The notes beneath the pieces were generated by a model. That model ran no database searches. It saw only the letters and a list, made by a program, of their open reading frames with translations, and was not told the origin of the DNA. A program made the position numbers and the translations under genes. Of a stretch of 64,000 nt of DNA, positions 35,315-44,457 are shown one piece after another; position 1 is the stretch's first letter, and the number at the start of each line of letters is the position of its first letter. Origin of the DNA: Elusimicrobiota bacterium (GTDB taxonomy: Bacteria > Elusimicrobiota > Elusimicrobia > FEN-1173). The DNA lies in NCBI GenBank assembly GCA_016714745.1, contig JADKCG010000005.1, positions 1 through 64,000 on the forward strand. Direction: 5' to 3'.

Positions 35315-36283
35315 TCATCCCCTCGGATGAAACGTTCGATGGGCTTTTTTGATGGCTTCGCGGTCAAGGTGCGTATAAATTTGGGTGGTCGAAATGTCGG
35401 AGTGGCCCAACATCTCTTGAACCACCCGCAGGTCCGCGCCGCCCTTTAAAAGGTGAGTGGCAAACGAATGGCGAAGGACGTGGGGGCTGATGTGTTTATA
35501 GAGTCCCGCGTCTCTCGCCCATTTTTTTAATTCATACCAAAACGCAACCCGGGTCAGCGGGCGACCTGCCCGACCCACAAAAAGGGGATGCGCACACCGA
35601 ACGGAGCGTTCACCCGGAGCGGGACGTTCACTTTGAACGACGCGTTCGTCTTTGGAAATCTTTAAAGATTCTCGATAAACACGGATGGCGTGAATGGCCC
35701 GTCGATTGATGGGCACAACCCGCTCTTTTCCCCCTTTCCCAAAAACACGCACGAATCCTACTTCCAAGTCGATGGCATCGCAAGGCAAGGACACAAGTTC
35801 GCTGACCCGTAAACCGGCGGCATACAACAGTTCCAACATGGCCTTAAACCGCAGGGAGTGTTCGGTGGGTTTGGGTGTGTGTGCCAAAAGTCGAGACACT
35901 TCTTCCACCGACAAAACGTGGGGCAGACGTTCGGAGGTCTTTGGCGTGGAAAGCTGTACCGTAGGATCGGCCCTGCAGACCCCTTCGATTTTAAGAAATC
36001 GATGAAACTGACGAAGAGACTCAGAGAGCCTATAAAGGCTCGATGATTTTAGCGGTGCCCCACGCCGAGCCCAGAGAAAATCCGAGAGGTCCCCCGGCCC
36101 CACCTCGGTCAGAAGAACGTTTCGTTTCGCCAAATAAGCCAGATAAGGTCGGAGGTCCGCCCCGTAAGCCAGAATCGTGTTCCGGGCCAACTTCCGTTCA
36201 ACCCGCAGATGGTCCAAAAACTGACCCAAAAACGACGACGGAGTTGTTGGGGGAACCGCGGGTGTTTCGACCGTCGGGCTCAC
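35315..36283 (-). CDS. xerD: Tyrosine recombinase XerD/XerC
   Basis: 322 residues. The N-terminal SAM-like arm (FLDHLRVERKLARNTILAY) is followed by a catalytic domain with Arg in YAAGLRVSELVSL, Lys in GKGGKERVVPI, HVLRHSFATHLL (His-x-x-Arg), GHSDISTTQIYTH (His and nucleophile Tyr). It resolves chromosome dimers at dif, with FtsK located 5 kb upstream on the same strand. An unusually long insert (about residues 215-240, rich in SERPAPGERSVRC) sits between the Lys and the LFVGRAGRPL strand, and the DNA there repeats GAACG/CGTTC. Whether this is XerC or XerD cannot be told. Confidence 0.9.
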   Translation of the reverse strand: MSPTVETPAVPPTTPSSFLGQFLDHLRVERKLARNTILAYGADLRPYLAYLAKRNVLLTEVGPGDLSDFLWARRGAPLKSSSLYRLSESLRQFHRFLKIEGVCRADPTVQLSTPKTSERLPHVLSVEEVSRLLAHTPKPTEHSLRFKAMLELLYAAGLRVSELVSLPCDAIDLEVGFVRVFGKGGKERVVPINRRAIHAIRVYRESLKISKDERVVQSERPAPGERSVRCAHPLFVGRAGRPLTRVAFWYELKKWARDAGLYKHISPHVLRHSFATHLLKGGADLRVVQEMLGHSDISTTQIYTHLDREAIKKAHRTFHPRG

Positions 36284-36325
36284 GAATGATGAACCGTGCG
36301 GGCGGGCCCTTCCGCGCTTCCCGGG

Positions 36326-37404
36326 CTAAACTTTAACCGATTTTGTCATTTTCGGCGTTTCTTTTTCTTTCGCGACGGTCTTTGGTTCCGCCGCCGTTTC
36401 GTCGACAGCACCGCCCAAGACCTTGGCGCGGATGGCTTTTTCCAATTGATCAGCGAAAGGCAGATTCTCTTTGAGGTAGATCCGTGCTTGTTCCCGGCCT
36501 TGTCCCAGGCGATCGGTTTTGTAGAGGATCCAGGTTCCCGCCTTTTCCAGAACACCCGAGCTGACGCCCATATCCAACAAACAATTTTCCCGGGCGATGC
36601 CTTCACCGAAAATCATGTCGCACTCCGCCTGCTGGAACGGGCCGCCAACTTGTTCTTGACGACTTTAACTCGGACGCGGTTCCCGATCACTTTATCTCCC
36701 ACCTTAATGGATTCCACCCGTCGAATATCGAGCCGGACACTGGCATAAAACTTCAGAGCCATGCCCCCGGTGGTCGTCTCCGGATTTCCATACATCACGC
36801 CGATCTTCATGCGCAGTTGGTTGATAAAAACAACGCAGGTCTTTGACCGCGCGATGTTCGCGGTGAGTTTCCGTAACGCCTGACTCATGAGCCGGGCTTG
36901 AAGACCCACATGGGAATCGCCCATCTCGCCTTCGATTTCTGCCCGCGGAACCAGCGCGGCCACAGAATCGACCACAACGATATCCAACGCCCCACTGCGC
37001 ACAAGCTGGTCAGTGATTTCCAGTGCCTGTTCGCCCGAATCGGGTTGGGAAATAAGAAGGTTTTCGATATCGACACCTAATTTTTTCGCGTAATCCGGGT
37101 CCATGGCATGTTCCGCGTCGATGTAAGCCGCCGTTCCACCCAATTTCTGGGCTTGAGCGACCACCTGAAGACAAAGGGTCGTTTTTCCCGACGATTCGGG
37201 TCCGTACACCTCCACCACGCGTCCCCGCGGGAGGCCCCCAATCCCAAGCGCCACGTCCAACGGAAGCGCACCCGTGGGAATCACATCCACATGAACGCGC
37301 CCCGTCTTTTCTCCCAATTTCATAATGGCTTCTTTGCCGTGGGCCTTTTCAATGGTGGCCAGGGCCAAGGACAGCGCTTTGCCTTTTTCTTCTTTCGTGC
37401 TCAT
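36326..37404 (-). CDS. recA: Recombinase RecA, one-base frameshift
   Basis: About 358 residues joined. MSTKEEKGKALSLALATIEK opens the N-terminal helix; Walker A is VYGPESSGKTTL, and VVVDSVAALVPRAEIEGEMG, then VVFINQLRMKIGVMYGNPE, mark the core. At 36640 the expected KNKLAAPFQQAECDMIFGEG is split: the frame reads KNKLAARSSRRSAT-stop, and the rest (from IFGEGIARENCLLDMG) is one base out of register. Adding one C to GGCGGCCCGTTCC restores it. Drives homologous recombination and stimulates LexA self-cleavage. The C-terminal tail is rich in Lys, Glu and Thr rather than purely acidic. SD GGAGG at the start. Confidence 0.95.
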
Positions 37405-37440
37405 ACAATGCCTCCAGGGCGAATCATCACATCCTCCGAG

Positions 37441-37469
37441 ATCGTATTACATCCTCGACGGAAGGTCAA
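37441..37469 (-). promoter_or_regulatory. recA promoter
   Basis: TTGACC (37469-37464), 17-nt spacer, TACGAT (37446-37441), about 36 nt before the recA ATG, which has its own GGAGG. No TATTC-n3-TGTATAGT element is present here, so this recA does not share the lexA-type site. Confidence 0.5.
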
Positions 37470-37471
37470 TG

Positions 37472-37951
37472 TTAAAACCGAAGCAAAAGCCGCGCCAGCA
37501 CATTGGTAAGCACGCCGGCCACCAGATCGTCGGCCACAATGTTCCACCCTTTGGGCAACCGTGTGGCGGCCTTGCCCCAAGGACCTTTGAACATATCGAA
37601 AAAACGGAACGCGATGAAAACGACAATCAACGACACCGGGTCCCGGGTGATCCCGATGGCCGCCACCCATACCCCGGCCACTTCGTCAATGACAATACGG
37701 GGGTCGTCGTGGGTCAAAGAGCGTTCCGCCATATCGCTCACCACGACCGCCAAAGCGATCATGCCCAAAGTTAAAAAAACAAACCACGGTCCGGTCGGAA
37801 GAACCCACAACAAGCCCCACCCCACCAAGGTGCCCAAAAACCCACCGCCCTTAAATTTCCGAAAAGGAACAAGATGAAAGGGCGCCCACCCGACAAACCC
37901 CACCGTTGCCAAACACAACACTGTCCACCGGCGTATCCATTCAAACGTCAT
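37472..37951 (-). CDS. pgpA: Phosphatidylglycerophosphatase A
   Basis: 159 residues, ATG in a four-base overlap with the pgsA stop. Membrane helices TVLCLATVGFVGWAPFHLV-type, WGLLWVLPTGPWFVFLTLGM and PVSLIVVFIAFRFFD bracket the conserved DDPRIVIDEVAGVWV, the PgpA active-site motif. Removes the phosphate from phosphatidylglycerophosphate, the product of the adjacent PgsA, to give phosphatidylglycerol. Cls at 33488 uses that product. Inner-membrane protein. Confidence 0.92.
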   Translation of the reverse strand: MTFEWIRRWTVLCLATVGFVGWAPFHLVPFRKFKGGGFLGTLVGWGLLWVLPTGPWFVFLTLGMIALAVVVSDMAERSLTHDDPRIVIDEVAGVWVAAIGITRDPVSLIVVFIAFRFFDMFKGPWGKAATRLPKGWNIVADDLVAGVLTNVLARLLLRF

Positions 37952-38556
37952 GCGTCCTCCCGCAATAAATATCGATGTCGCCACAAGTAACTCACTCCGG
38001 TCACAATGGAAACCGCGGTGGCGGCAAATACCATCCCATACGGAACCCATTCAACCATCCGTGCACAGTCCCCCCGCCAACCGCCCCAACGAGAGAGGTC
38101 GTCGAGCGAATACCCCCAGGCGGAGGTCAGAATGAGAACCATTTGGATCGAGAGGATGGCGGTGTTTTGAACGGCCGTTTTGAATTTCCCCCCGTCGTCG
38201 GCCGGCACCATCGTGCCCCGGCTCGCCGCCACCCCTCGAAGCCCCGTAATCAAAAATTCGCGGCCCACGATGGCCACCACCATCCAGGCCGAAATATGGA
38301 GTTCTCTGATTTCGACGAACAAGATGAACGCCGCCGTGATGATGAGCTTGTCCGCCAAAGGATCAAGAAAAATGCCCAGGTTTGTCACGAGATTCCGTTT
38401 ACGGGCAATGTAGCCGTCCACCAGGTCCGTTACCCCTGCGCCGACAAAAATCAAGAGCGCCCCCACGCGAGCATAGACGTTATCGATGTAAGTGAACACC
38501 ATAAAAAACGGTAACGACAAAAGTCGTGCGATGGTCAATCGGTTCGGCAGGTTCAT
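37948..38556 (-). CDS. pgsA: CDP-diacylglycerol-glycerol-3-phosphate phosphatidyltransferase
   Basis: 202 residues. The CDP-alcohol phosphatidyltransferase signature is VTDLVDGYIARKRNLVTNLG followed by FLDPLADKLII (DGxxARxxxxxxxxGxxxDxxxD). Several membrane helices surround it. Makes phosphatidylglycerophosphate at the inner membrane. The start overlaps the rimO stop and the end overlaps the pgpA start, forming a coupled rimO-pgsA-pgpA unit. Confidence 0.94.
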   Translation of the reverse strand: MNLPNRLTIARLLSLPFFMVFTYIDNVYARVGALLIFVGAGVTDLVDGYIARKRNLVTNLGIFLDPLADKLIITAAFILFVEIRELHISAWMVVAIVGREFLITGLRGVAASRGTMVPADDGGKFKTAVQNTAILSIQMVLILTSAWGYSLDDLSRWGGWRGDCARMVEWVPYGMVFAATAVSIVTGVSYLWRHRYLLREDA

Positions 38557-39890
38557 GCGGCGACGGCCTTCCGCCGTCCCTCTTGAATCATCAGGTCTCC
38601 CCGAAGATGGATTCCTTCCGTGCCCGTGACCCGGACCGTGTAAAACCCCGGCGTGGCCGGAAACGATTTAAGCAATATCCCCCCATCCACCTCCGGCGCC
38701 TGGTGTGCCGCCCGGGCCTCCCTGAGGGACCCGCTCGGATCATGATCCACTAAGACCTCGATCCTCTGGCCGTGACGGGATTCGTCTTTGGCCTTTTTGA
38801 CTCTTTGATGCGCGTCCAGAAGCCTTTGCCACCGTTCGGCAACTTTCTCGGGGGGGACCAGGCCCGGCAATCGGGCGGACGGAGAGCGGGTTTCAAAAGA
38901 ATAAGGGAACACTCCCACATGTTCAAAATAACCCTCGTTCACGACATCAAGAACCTCGTTAAAATCGTCATCGGTTTCGCCGGGAAATCCGACAATAAAA
39001 GTGGTGCGAAGGGCCAGGTGGGGGACCCCTTTGCGAAGACGGTCAAGAAGAGCGCGGGTACGAACCTGCCCCCATTCTCGACCCATCGCTTTTAAAATCG
39101 TATCCGACATATGTTGCAAGGGCATGTCGAGATACCCGCACAATTTCGGTTCGTTCGCCAACAGGCCAATGAGGTCGTTCCCCACTTCGGAAGGATAGGC
39201 ATAAAGCAATCGAATCCAGCGAAGGTCAGTCCAGGCGGCCAATCGTTTCACTAAGGGGACCAATCCCCTCCCCCGACGGTCCGCGCCGAAATCGGTGGTG
39301 TCCTGGGAAATAATGACCAATTCGCGCACCCCGCGCCCCACGAGGTCCCGGGCTTCTTCCTCGATGTCGCTTTCCGCACGACTTTTGAGCGGGCCGCGCA
39401 ATTGGGGAATAATGCAAAAGGTGCATCGGTGGTTGCATCCCTCGGAGATCCGCAAATAAGCAGACAGTTGTCCGGGGCGAAGGGGTCGGGGAGTTTTAGA
39501 ATCGTGATACCCAGCGGGAGAGAGAGACGCGCGGCCACGCCCGACAGACGAAGACCGCTGAAGAAGGACCTCCGGCAAGCGATCCAATTGACCTGTCCCC
39601 AGAATGGCATCCACGCCTGGAATCTTTTTATGATTGAGGAATTGAGCGAAACAGCCGGTAAGAACGACAAACGCTTCCGGTGCCGCCCGACGAACGTTAT
39701 GGAGAGTTTCAGTGGCTTCTTGTCGAGCCGATTCCAGAAATCCGCAGGAATGAACAACGACCAGATCGGCGGTGGGGATGTCGGCCGTCATGTCCCATCC
39801 CCCGCGGGAGAGATGAGAGGAGATACTTTCCGCTTCCACCTGGTTTTTAGCGCACCCCAGTACCACGAAGGCCACTCGGCCCCGGGTCAT
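38553..39890 (-). CDS. rimO: Ribosomal protein S12 methylthiotransferase
   Basis: 445 residues from MTRGRVAFVVLGCAKNQVEA, chosen because the ATG overlaps the rodZ stop (TAATG). An N-terminal UPF0004 domain with three cysteines (LGCAKN, VVHSCGFLE, VVLTGCFAQ) binds one cluster. The radical-SAM motif is EGCNHRCTFCIIPQLRG. The C-terminal ~65 residues (RIEVLVDHDPSGSLREARA) are the TRAM domain. Methylthiolates Asp of ribosomal protein S12. LGCxKNxxxxE points to RimO rather than MiaB. Confidence 0.92.
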   Translation of the reverse strand: MTRGRVAFVVLGCAKNQVEAESISSHLSRGGWDMTADIPTADLVVVHSCGFLESARQEATETLHNVRRAAPEAFVVLTGCFAQFLNHKKIPGVDAILGTGQLDRLPEVLLQRSSSVGRGRASLSPAGYHDSKTPRPLRPGQLSAYLRISEGCNHRCTFCIIPQLRGPLKSRAESDIEEEARDLVGRGVRELVIISQDTTDFGADRRGRGLVPLVKRLAAWTDLRWIRLLYAYPSEVGNDLIGLLANEPKLCGYLDMPLQHMSDTILKAMGREWGQVRTRALLDRLRKGVPHLALRTTFIVGFPGETDDDFNEVLDVVNEGYFEHVGVFPYSFETRSPSARLPGLVPPEKVAERWQRLLDAHQRVKKAKDESRHGQRIEVLVDHDPSGSLREARAAHQAPEVDGGILLKSFPATPGFYTVRVTGTEGIHLRGDLMIQEGRRKAVAA

Positions 39891-40753
39891 TATTGCGTCG
39901 CCGAAACGGTGGCGGTCGAGGTTCTCACCGGGAGAGGCGGAGCGGCCTTGGAAGAGAGCGGCGCGACCCCCACCGGTGTTTGGAACATTGGCACAGTACC
40001 GGCGCGCGGAGGCCAAAGGACGTCTCCCGGCACTGCGGTGGTCGGCTCCGGCAGGGGGGTTCCGTTGATCGTCACAGCGATTCGGGAAATATTTCCAATC
40101 CGCAAACGGAGCGCTGTTTGAAAGGGCCACGTACGGGTTTCGCCCGCCACCAACGTTCCTTCGAACCGAACCGCATCGTCCAATCGCACGCGTACCCAGA
40201 CGGGTTCTTTGGCGCGAACCACCACGCTGTTGCCCGTTTTTGGAGTGAGAACAGACGGCTCCACCAAAGGGGCCCCAGCGGCTGGGGCGGTGGACAAGAA
40301 AACAGGTTCCGATTCCGTCACTTGGTTGAGGGGTTTCCCCGGGGTCGGGCCCACCGGTTCCTGCCGACGAAAGAAGAGAAATCCTCCCCCGACCAATACC
40401 AAAACGGCTAAACCGAACAGGAACAATCGCATAGGGACCAGGGATTCCAGGTCGACCGACTCACGTACAGGAGAGGGATGCGTAAAGGCGGGCTCACCCC
40501 CCGGTTGCCCCAATTGAGACCGCAATTGGGTTCGCAATCCCACCGCATCCAACCCAAGATATTCGGCATACTTGACCAGAAACCCTTCGAGAAACACGTT
40601 GGCAGGAAGTTCGCCCCACTGTTCTTCTTCCAACGCCTTCAAGAAACGGGTTTGAATGCGCAGGGCGTTGGTGATGGACTCAAGCGTCAGCCCCTTTTGG
40701 AGCCGGCGATTTTTGAGCGTTTGTCCTATTGATGGGGGACCGTTGTCGGTCAT
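39890..40753 (-). CDS. RodZ-like helix-turn-helix membrane protein
   Basis: 287 residues. An Xre-type HTH (GQTLKNRRLQKGLTLESITN, LEEEQWGELPANVFLEGFLV) at 1-75, a single membrane helix (RLFLFGLAVLVLVGGGFLFF) near 130, then a Pro-rich periplasmic linker and a DUF4115-like beta domain (VVRAKEPVWVRVRLDDAVRF, LRIGNISRIAVTINGTPLP). This is the RodZ layout: a cell-shape factor linking MreB to the wall machinery. It lies between lolA and rimO. No mre genes are in the window. Confidence 0.82.
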   Translation of the reverse strand: MTDNGPPSIGQTLKNRRLQKGLTLESITNALRIQTRFLKALEEEQWGELPANVFLEGFLVKYAEYLGLDAVGLRTQLRSQLGQPGGEPAFTHPSPVRESVDLESLVPMRLFLFGLAVLVLVGGGFLFFRRQEPVGPTPGKPLNQVTESEPVFLSTAPAAGAPLVEPSVLTPKTGNSVVVRAKEPVWVRVRLDDAVRFEGTLVAGETRTWPFQTALRLRIGNISRIAVTINGTPLPEPTTAVPGDVLWPPRAGTVPMFQTPVGVAPLSSKAAPPLPVRTSTATVSATQ

Positions 40754-40776
40754 AGAAGTATATCCTTCGATTTTTA

Positions 40777-41421
40777 CTACTTAAACGGCAATTCCAAAAC
40801 GTCTGTTCCTTCGGGCGGGACGAAACGAAATGTCCCAGACTCAAAGCGCGGGTTCACGCGAATATTTTGAACGGTCACGACCGCGGTCATATTTTCAGAG
40901 ACAAGGGCCGTTTTCTCCGCAATGCCAGTGTCCATGTCCACCCACAAACGCAGAGTGTAGGGAAAGTCCCCCGCGTCTTTTGGCGTCAACGTGAGGACGG
41001 AACGGCCTTCCTCCTCACCCAACGAAAATTGGTATTTTTTTTTCATCTCCGCCACATCCATCCGGAACGGCGTCAACCCCCGGGGGAAACCGGCGAAACG
41101 GGACCAATGGTCCATGGAATCTTTTAATACTTGCCCTCGGTCGGGGAGGTGGACCCAAAAAGTTTTTCCATTAGACACGAGGGTTTGGTTTTCCGGCGCC
41201 GACTGTTCCACCCGAAACCGGTTGGGCCGCTGGAACATCGCGGTGCCGCGAGACTCCACAGATCCCCCTCCTAGAGCCACTGTGGTTTTTTGCGTGAAAT
41301 TAAACTGAAGAGACTGAACCTCTTTCTCCGCGCGCTCAAGGCGCGCCACGACGTCTTCCAGGGATCCTGCGCGAGCCACGCCGCAGAGCCCAATCACGAA
41401 AATCCAAACAAGATTTTTCAT
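40777..41421 (-). CDS. lolA: Outer-membrane lipoprotein carrier LolA
   Basis: 214 residues with a signal peptide (NLVWIFVIGLCGVARA). The mature protein has LQFNFTQKTTVALGGGSVES, RGTAMFQRPNRFRVE, LVSNGKTFWVHLPDRGQV and the VDMDTGIAEK strand, the LolA/DUF4292-like beta-barrel pattern. It shuttles lipoproteins across the periplasm to the outer membrane, direct support for a diderm cell. The ATG overlaps the frame-corrected ftsK stop (ATGA). Confidence 0.88.
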   Translation of the reverse strand: MKNLVWIFVIGLCGVARAGSLEDVVARLERAEKEVQSLQFNFTQKTTVALGGGSVESRGTAMFQRPNRFRVEQSAPENQTLVSNGKTFWVHLPDRGQVLKDSMDHWSRFAGFPRGLTPFRMDVAEMKKKYQFSLGEEEGRSVLTLTPKDAGDFPYTLRLWVDMDTGIAEKTALVSENMTAVVTVQNIRVNPRFESGTFRFVPPEGTDVLELPFK

Positions 41422-43657
41422 TTTTCAAGATCCTCAAAACGTCCTTGTCGAGGAGCCGCCTTTAGACTGCCGGAACGAAAGAGGTCCTCTATTTTATCAA
41501 AATTAATCTCCCACTTATTCGTTCCTTCCGGTTTCTGGATATACCCGCGCACTTCCAAAAGGACAAAACGTTGGTTGCCCGGGCAGAAGACCCAAAATGG
41601 GATTTGAGCAAATCTTGGGACACGCGCTTACGTTCCATGATCAGACGGAGCGCCTGGTCCATTTCGTCCCGCGTCTCCGCGTCTTCGTTGGCCGCCTGGG
41701 ACGCTTCGATCTCGGCAAAAATATCCACGTAGCGAGGCCCGCCTTGGCTCTTCACAAACCCCACCACGGCCTCTACTTCTTTTTCGGAAACATAGGCGCC
41801 CTGGAGGCGAATCGGTGCCGGCGCCCCGGCGGGCAAAAACAGCATATCGCCCCGCCCCACCAAAGATTCCGCCCCCGGCGTGTCCAAAATCACCCGGCTG
41901 TCGGTTTGGGACGCCACGCGCAGAGCGATGCGCGCCGGGAGGTTCGCTTTGATGACACCGGTAATGACATCAACGGAAGGCCGTTGCGTCGCCAAAACCA
42001 AATGAATCCCCACCGCCCGAGCCATCTGCGCCAACCGTTGGATGCAATCTTCGACGTCCCGAGCGGAGATCAACATCAAGTCCGCCAACTCGTCAATGAT
42101 GACGACGATGTAATATTCGAGGGGAAGGCCTTGGGCCGCGCGTTTATCATTATAACCTTCGATATTGCGCACATTGGCTTTGGCGAAAAGTTCGTACCGG
42201 TATTCCATGACCTTCACCATCCGAGCCAGGGCTTTCGCGGCTTCCTTGGGTTGGGTAATCACCTGGGCAGACTCGGGCCCACACCGCGGGTCATAGAGAT
42301 GAGGCATCCCCTCGTACATGGGAAGTTCCAAACGTTTGGGGTCAATCAAAACAAATTTTACCCGATCCGGAGAGGCTCGCATTAAAATGGAGACGATCAA
42401 GGTGTGGACGCACACGGACTTCCCTGTCCCCGTCGCGCCGGCCACAAGAAGATGGGGCATGGGCGCAAGGTCGGTGACCGAAGGTTCCCCGGAACTGGTT
42501 TTCCCCAACACCACCGCCAGCGGCGATGAACTGCTCTGAAATCGGGAGTCCGCCAAAATCTCTTTTAACGTGACCGTCACCATTTCGGGGTTCGGGATTT
42601 CCACCCCCACAGCCCCTTTCCCTGGGATCGGGGCCAGCACGCGCACGCGTGTGGCTTTCATGGCCAAGGCAATGTCGTTGGACAGGTTAACGATGGAACT
42701 GATCTTGACCCCAGGGGCGGGCTCCAGGTCAAATCGGGTAATCACTGGCCCGGGGTGAATGTCGGTGGTCCGTGCTTCCACACCGAAATTAGCCAAGGTC
42801 TGTTCCAAAACTCTGGACTTTTCCACCAACTCGGACTCAGACAATTTAACGATCCGGGTCGGGGGATCGCTCAAAAGGTCAAGCGAAGGAAGCCGGTAAG
42901 GCGTCGGCGCGTTCATGACGGCGGGAGGTTCGGGTTTCGTTGTCGCCGCCGGACGGGATTCATTCAGCGGGCGAACGGGCGTTTTAACAACAGGCGTTGC
43001 CGACGAGGTGACTCCGGCCGTCCCGGATTGGACAACCAGAGGGGTCGCACGTGTCACGGGAGAAAGAACCGTCCCCAGCGGTCGAGGTTTAACCACCGAA
43101 TCACGTCGGGGTCCAACCTCGATCCGAGCCAATTTCCATTCTTTCCAATCTTCTTTCAACCGCACAAGCAGTCGTTCGGCCAAAACGACGGGAGAGACAC
43201 GCCCCAAAGCGGCGAGCAACAACCCTATGGCCAAAAGGGAAACCAACCACGCTCCCGGGGTCCCAAACAACCGGGACAGAAACGCCGCCCCAGCCAACCC
43301 CAACACACCGCCGCTGTTGGTATGGTAGGCCACATCGCTGAAGAGACTCACAAAACTCAGACCCACCGTAAACAGCGAGGCCCACAAGGCGGCCCGAAGG
43401 GCCCCCTGAGGCCAGGGACGAGACAGCGAAAGTCTTAATCCCCAATAGCCTGTCAGAAGTGGAAAAACAGTGCGCCCCACCCCGAACGCAGTCGACAAAA
43501 ATGTTTTGATCGGTTTTCCCCAGAGTCCCGAAGGAAAAAGAACGCAATAGAGAGCCACTGCGGAGAAGGCGAAAAGAAACATACCCACCGCGGGAAGGCG
43601 CGACGACGTTTTTTTTCGTGTTCGAGTAGAGGAGCGATAACGCACGAGGAGACTCAT
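41418..43657 (-). CDS. ftsK: DNA translocase FtsK/SpoIIIE, one frameshift near the end
   Basis: About 745 residues joined. N-terminal membrane helices (MFLFAFSAVALYCVLFP and three more to ~170), a Pro/Thr/Val-rich linker, then the motor: PHLLVAGATGTGKSVCVHTL (Walker A), YYIVVIIDELADLMLIS (Walker B), VHLVLATQRPSVDVITGVIK-like text. The C-terminal winged helix starts LRLIMERKRVSQDLLKSHFG. Near 41560 the frame leaves family text; one base out, LLEVRGYIQKPEGTNKWEIN continues to a TGA at 41418 that overlaps lolA. Pumps DNA at the septum and activates Xer recombination; xerD is downstream on the same strand. Confidence 0.93.
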
Positions 43658-43748
43658 AGGGAAGATTTTATCAATTCGCGATAAACCATGTGGAAATTTC
43701 GGCGAATCGGGATTCGTTGTGAATGCCCGGCATTGCGCGTCGTCGCCG

Positions 43749-43949
43749 CTATCGGCGCAAGCTGACCCAATAACAACGATCGCGATAGAGAATACTGATT
43801 TTCCCTTCTCGGGCCAACCAGCCGAGCGACAAAAAAAGCAACGTTTGGGTCATTTTCAACGAAGAACGGATTTGAAGAGTGGAGGATTCCCCGTGAACAT
43901 CTAAAAATCCCCACACCTGTCCGGCCCCTTGCCCAATCTCATCCCCCAT
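43749..43949 (-). CDS. Winged-helix DUF2582-like small protein
   Basis: 66 residues. GQVWGFLDVHGESSTLQIRS followed by LKMTQTLLFLSLGWLAREGK matches the small winged-helix family that ends in LGWLAREGKI. Four bp after accB, so part of that operon. The target is unknown. Confidence 0.75.
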   Translation of the reverse strand: MGDEIGQGAGQVWGFLDVHGESSTLQIRSSLKMTQTLLFLSLGWLAREGKISILYRDRCYWVSLRR

Positions 43950-43952
43950 GAA

Positions 43953-44429
43953 CTATTCGGGGAGAGGATCGAGTTGAAACAGTTCTTGCCCCGAGGACAC
44001 AGGCTTCCCATTTTCAGCAACGATCCGACGCACGATGCCCGGTCGATCCGAACGAATCTCGTTCATGACTTTCATGGCCTCGATGATGCAGAGAACGGTA
44101 CCAAGCGCCACCGTGTCGCCTTCCTTCACAAAAGACGCGGCATTAGGAGCCGGGGATCGATAAAACATGCCCGCCAAAGGAGACGCAATCGGGTGGTAGG
44201 TCTTCGTGGGAGCCGCCGACGCAACCGACGGAACCACGGGGAGAACCGCCCCCACAGGGGCCACAGGAAAAACAGGGGCCCTGGCCCTCGACAACTTTAA
44301 ATAGAGCGACCCTTCCCGAATTTCCAACTCAGAAAGGTCATGGGCGCGCATAATCTCGTAATAACGTTCCAGATCAGTCCCCGCCCCTTTCAGCCCGGGG
44401 GCGATCGGGTCAACTTCGATATCAGCCAT
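43953..44429 (-). CDS. accB: Biotin carboxyl carrier protein of acetyl-CoA carboxylase
   Basis: 158 residues from MADIEVDPIAP, with GGGAGG upstream; a GTG 21 bp earlier is possible. The N-terminal helix DLSELEIREGSLYLKLSRA, an Ala/Pro/Val-rich linker, and the biotinyl domain ASPLAGMFYRSPAP followed by VLCIIEAMKVMNEI (biotinylated Lys in EAMKVMN) are canonical. It carries carboxyl groups for malonyl-CoA synthesis. AccC, its usual neighbour, is not adjacent. It lies 28 bp after pnp on the same strand. Confidence 0.94.
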   Translation of the reverse strand: MADIEVDPIAPGLKGAGTDLERYYEIMRAHDLSELEIREGSLYLKLSRARAPVFPVAPVGAVLPVVPSVASAAPTKTYHPIASPLAGMFYRSPAPNAASFVKEGDTVALGTVLCIIEAMKVMNEIRSDRPGIVRRIVAENGKPVSSGQELFQLDPLPE

Positions 44430-44457
44430 ATCCGAAAGGCCTCCCTTCACCTATTGT

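Noticed and set aside
36326..37404. recA as a true pseudogene or two genes
   Set aside because: Both halves keep family sequence and one added C restores the frame, so an indel error is more likely.
37441..37469. LexA-type operator at recA
   Set aside because: The TATTC-n3-TGTATAGT element is not present in the recA upstream region.
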